DNA of 7,684 bases, from the NCBI GenBank assembly GCA_902782715.1, contig CACZOG010000151.1:1-7684 (forward strand), in the 5' to 3' direction. The notes beneath the pieces are model-generated. The model made no database searches, was not told where the DNA came from, and was given only the letters and a program-made list of their open reading frames with translations. Positions 5,764 to 7,684 of the stretch are shown piece by piece (position 1 is the stretch's first letter; every line of letters begins with the position of its first letter). This DNA is from an uncultured Lachnospiraceae bacterium (GTDB taxonomy: Bacteria; Bacillota; Clostridia; Lachnospirales; Lachnospiraceae). A program made the translations under genes and the position numbers.

Positions 5764-6771
5764 ATGATGAAAATGAATAAAATAATAAAACAGATATCTG
5801 TATTGTTAATGGGAGGTGCGATTTTGTTTTTGTTTGGATGTACAGGTGGAAATAAAAACGAAGCGGCTGACGGGGAGATAACAGGAGTTCATTTTACATA
5901 CGATCAGTTTTCGGGTGATCAGTATTATCTGGATGCAAATGTTAAAAAGATAAAAGCAAACGGTGCGAAAGCAGAGATCACCAAAAGAGTCGGACCGAAC
6001 AACTATACAGGTTTTAAAAAAGAAGGCAAGATCCAGCTTGACGAAAATGAAGTCAAGGAACTGCTTGATATTCTCGGCAGATATGATCTGGAAGCTTTTA
6101 CAAATTATCAGGATTCGGGCGTCGGTTATTCGCCGACACGTACGCTTATTGTATTCAGCGGAGATAATATTCTTTATGATGTTGCTTTTAATACCGATTT
6201 TCCCAAGACTCTTCCGCCTGAAGAGGATATCATGTATGCGGAGCTATACAATTTCTTTAACGATCTGATCGCGGCTGAACCCGGATGGGAAGAGGTTGTA
6301 AATGATAATCTTCCGGATCCCAGAGATAATCCTGCTTACGGAGAAAGAACCGTAACCTGGTTTGGTAATGAAGTAAGACTTGTTCCGGGAACGGGAACTT
6401 ATTATGAGGACGGATCTCTGGCTGACATCGACTATGAGGGCAAAGACTGGTGGATCGTGGAAGGTTTTGTCGGAGAATGGGTTATTGATACTGAGAATAC
6501 CGATTACATATCTGACGCAACTTTAATAGTTAACGAAGACGGCACGATATTACTGACGGTTGATGGCACGCAGTATGACGGAAAGACCAGCGAAGTCAGA
6601 AGATATAATGCCTCTGCAGGTGCTGTTATAAATATCGGAGGCTATAAGAGAGGAGCGGATATTGTCCTCTTACAGCAGGAATCCTATGATGAAATTCGAT
6701 TTATGTGCATGCCGGATCCTGTTCCGGGTGTGCAGTTTGACCCTATAGATGTGTATTTTAACAAGAAGTAA
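5764..6771 (+). CDS. Secreted lipoprotein of unknown function with lipocalin-like C-terminal region
   Basis: The 335-residue product has a lipoprotein signal with the lipobox LFGC and the acylated cysteine at residue 26, followed by the flexible TGGNKNEAADG. Residues 38-172 form a first domain (TYDQFSGDQYYLDA to LYNFFNDLIA) whose central part reads as a helix (NEVKELLDILGRYDLE) and then strands. This loosely resembles the small DUF6438-type lipoprotein domains; I do not assign it. Residues 233-332 are strand-rich, starting GFVGEWVIDTEN and including LIVNEDGTILLTVDGTQYDG, the G-x-W opening and repeated DGT turns seen in lipocalin-like barrels. AGGGG (5754-5758) is five bases from the ATG at 5764 and eight from a second ATG at 5767, so either may start translation. 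The protein should sit on the outer face of the membrane. No terminator is seen before the next promoter at 6797. Confidence 0.88.
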   Translation: MMKMNKIIKQISVLLMGGAILFLFGCTGGNKNEAADGEITGVHFTYDQFSGDQYYLDANVKKIKANGAKAEITKRVGPNNYTGFKKEGKIQLDENEVKELLDILGRYDLEAFTNYQDSGVGYSPTRTLIVFSGDNILYDVAFNTDFPKTLPPEEDIMYAELYNFFNDLIAAEPGWEEVVNDNLPDPRDNPAYGERTVTWFGNEVRLVPGTGTYYEDGSLADIDYEGKDWWIVEGFVGEWVIDTENTDYISDATLIVNEDGTILLTVDGTQYDGKTSEVRRYNASAGAVINIGGYKRGADIVLLQQESYDEIRFMCMPDPVPGVQFDPIDVYFNKK

Positions 6772-6796
6772 TTGAAAACACGGATAAAAAATATAG

Positions 6797-6824
6797 TTGC
6801 AAATAAGAGAAAGGCGTATATAAT
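6797..6824 (+). promoter_or_regulatory. Promoter for the membrane protein gene at 6889
   Basis: TTGCAA (6797-6802) and a perfect TATAAT (6819-6824) are separated by 16 bases. Transcription would start near 6831, leaving a leader of about 58 bases that contains the hairpin at 6832-6872. Confidence 0.72.
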
Positions 6825-6831
6825 GAATCGG

Positions 6832-6872
6832 GTGAGTTACCGCTCTGAAAAAATGAAAAAATCGGTAACCAC
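6832..6872 (+). other. Leader hairpin upstream of the ribosome site
   Basis: GTTACCG (6836-6842) and CGGTAAC (6863-6869) are perfect inverted arms. GTG (6832-6834) and CAC (6870-6872) extend the stem to ten pairs with one bulged A (6835). The 20-base loop is A-rich. The stem starts at about the first transcribed base and ends directly before AGGAG (6873-6877), 11 bases ahead of the ATG. There is no T-run, so it is not a terminator. A role in mRNA 5'-end stability or control of ribosome access is inference. Confidence 0.55.
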
Positions 6873-6888
6873 AGGAGAGTGATTTGAA

Positions 6889-7413
6889 ATGGAAACAGCA
6901 GTGATCAAAAGAATCCGATTTAATACGGTAATAAGTATCATATTTGCAATAACTTCATTGTTTTATGTGGTGGTATCGACAGTATATTTTGTTTCGATGA
7001 TATACACGTTGGAGTTTGGCAACGAATACGAAAAGCTGGGATTTGTTTTTGGACTTATCGGTTTGCCGATTGCTCTTGCGGCCATGGCTATTCCGGTTTT
7101 TAGAATTGTTATCCTTGTCTTAAGCATTGTTCTGAATAAAAAGATTAAAAACGGCGTTAAAGTTCCCGCATTAAATGTTATTACCGGAATCATGCATATT
7201 TTAGATGCCGTTGGTTCGCCGATCATTTATATTTTTATCGCTAACATTTTATATTTGTTCAGCCAGGATGCAATTCAGTCGATTCTTGGAGATGGACGTA
7301 TATATGGACTGGTCTATGGCCTTTTGGGGTTATTGTTGGGAATTCCGGTACTTGCTAAGGGTGTAATGCAAATAGTATCTTCAGTTTTACTTTTCAAAAG
7401 TATTAAAAAATAA
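6889..7413 (+). CDS. Small multi-pass membrane protein, function unknown
   Basis: The 174-residue product is dominated by hydrophobic segments at about 13-39, 51-83 (one long or two short), 97-125 and 137-168, so four or five membrane helices. The loops are short and basic on one side (KKIKNGVK at 84-91, SIKK at the end). Positive charges at the N-terminus (KRIR, residues 7-10) and C-terminus suggest that both ends are cytoplasmic. No catalytic, transport or ligand motif is recognised. The ribosome site AGGAG (6873-6877) is 11 bases from the ATG, slightly long. The gene forms a single-gene unit with its own promoter, leader hairpin and terminator. It is not similar in any obvious way to the three-pass protein at 3668. 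Confidence 0.85.
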   Translation: METAVIKRIRFNTVISIIFAITSLFYVVVSTVYFVSMIYTLEFGNEYEKLGFVFGLIGLPIALAAMAIPVFRIVILVLSIVLNKKIKNGVKVPALNVITGIMHILDAVGSPIIYIFIANILYLFSQDAIQSILGDGRIYGLVYGLLGLLLGIPVLAKGVMQIVSSVLLFKSIKK

Positions 7414-7440
7414 CAATGATCAAAATCAAACAGGGTTAAC

Positions 7441-7479
7441 AAAGCGAGAGGAATGATAATCCTCTTGCTTTTTAATTTT
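7441..7479 (+). terminator. Intrinsic terminator after the membrane protein gene
   Basis: AAAGCGAGAGGA (7441-7452) and TCCTCTTGCTTT (7460-7471) form a 12-pair stem with one G-T wobble and a 7-base loop. The T-rich tract TTAATTTT (7472-7479) follows. It lies 27 bases past the stop at 7413. Confidence 0.9.
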
Positions 7480-7509
7480 CCGGGTTTGCGTATGCTTGAA
7501 GAATATAGT

Positions 7510-7538
7510 TTGAAGAAATAATACTTATGTGTTACAAT
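7510..7538 (+). promoter_or_regulatory. Promoter for the gene starting at 7583
   Basis: TTGAAG (7510-7515) and TACAAT (7533-7538) are separated by 17 bases. Transcription would start near 7545. It lies just after a terminator and before a good ribosome site, as expected for a new unit. Confidence 0.68.
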
Positions 7539-7582
7539 ATAACGCGCATTTTAATTGAAAGAAAAAAGAGGAGTAAATTTAC

Positions 7583-7684
7583 ATGAAGCTCGGAATCGAG
7601 CGAAAGTGCCGATTTTTAGGAAAAATCTCCGAAACCCGCATAAACAGAGGCTTTGCAAACCCGCATAAAATCTGGATTCTGAAA
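7583..7684 (+). CDS. Start of an unidentified gene, cut by window end
   Basis: ATG at 7583 is preceded by GAGGAG (7568-7573) at nine bases and by a promoter at 7510-7538. The frame is open for all 34 codons to the window edge. The visible part begins MKLGIERKCRFLGKISETRI and is basic (nine Lys/Arg in 34 residues), with one cysteine and no signal peptide or recognised motif. The DNA here carries two short hairpins (GCTCG/CGAGC at 7588-7601 and GATTTTT/AAAAATC at 7611-7627) and a 13-base direct repeat. It could therefore instead be a structured leader RNA with a fortuitous open frame. I cannot identify the product. Confidence 0.5.
   Translation, partial: MKLGIERKCRFLGKISETRINRGFANPHKIWILK
7632..7669 (+). 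repeat. 13-base direct repeat pair
   Basis: AAACCCGCATAAA occurs at 7632-7644 and again at 7657-7669, offset by 25 bases. Because 25 is not a multiple of three, the two copies are read in different frames of the candidate gene at 7583. More copies may lie beyond the window. The 9-base word CGGGTTTGC at 7481-7489 is the reverse complement of the bases at 7655-7663. Confidence 0.6.

Noticed and set aside
5963..6268. Second plus-strand frame inside the lipoprotein gene
   Set aside because: It lies wholly within a gene with a lipobox and ribosome site and encodes a basic sequence with no family features.
7632..7669. Possible CRISPR start from two 13-base repeats
   Set aside because: Only two copies are seen, the repeat is shorter than CRISPR repeats, the interval is 12 bases, and no cas gene is present.
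1..7684. Defence island, prophage, integron or transposon
   Set aside because: No integrase, transposase, nuclease, helicase, toxin-antitoxin pair, terminal inverted repeats or tRNA-derived attachment site is recognisable.

Overview
The window looks like a piece of chromosome from an anaerobic, low-to-moderate G+C Firmicute, most likely a Lachnospiraceae relative (Butyrivibrio / Pseudobutyrivibrio type). The reasons are strong GGAGG-type ribosome binding sites, sigma-A-like promoters, U-tailed hairpin terminators, and protein types that I associate with that family. This placement is inference from style and remembered family resemblance, not from a marker gene. There are no rRNA or tRNA genes, CRISPR arrays, transposases or phage genes.

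Layout. Positions 2-1330 hold the 3' part of a gene for a multidomain, repeat-containing protein cut by the window edge. Positions 1471-2781 form a compact three-gene operon with its own promoter: an LppM-like lipoprotein with a C-terminal membrane anchor, a 58-residue DUF3006-like protein whose start overlaps the preceding stop by 8 bases, and a hotdog-fold thioesterase of the fluoroacetyl-CoA thioesterase (FlK) type with its Thr/Glu/His triad intact. The operon ends in a bidirectional terminator (2800-2830) shared with a convergent minus-strand DUF1232 membrane protein (2879-3097). Next comes an SCP2-like lipid-binding protein (3298-3615) with a good promoter, followed without an evident terminator by a three-pass membrane protein (3668-4369). 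A second bidirectional terminator (4387-4425) separates that pair from a convergent minus-strand zinc-ribbon membrane protein (4435-5598). The zinc-ribbon gene is divergent from a secreted lipoprotein gene (5764-6771), and the two promoters lie in the 165-base region between them. A small multi-pass membrane protein (6889-7413) follows with its own promoter, a leader hairpin and a terminator. The last promoter drives a reading frame that begins at 7583 and runs off the end.

How the parts may fit. Most genes encode lipid-anchored, membrane or lipid/acyl-related proteins, so the region has a cell-envelope flavour. Nearly every unit has its own promoter and terminator, however, which argues for independent housekeeping or accessory genes rather than one multi-gene machine. 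The only convincing co-transcribed sets are 1471-2781 and perhaps 3298-4369. I see no clear new system. The best leads are the lipoprotein/DUF3006-like/FlK operon, several leader or ribosome-site hairpins, and the structured, repeat-bearing start of the last reading frame.
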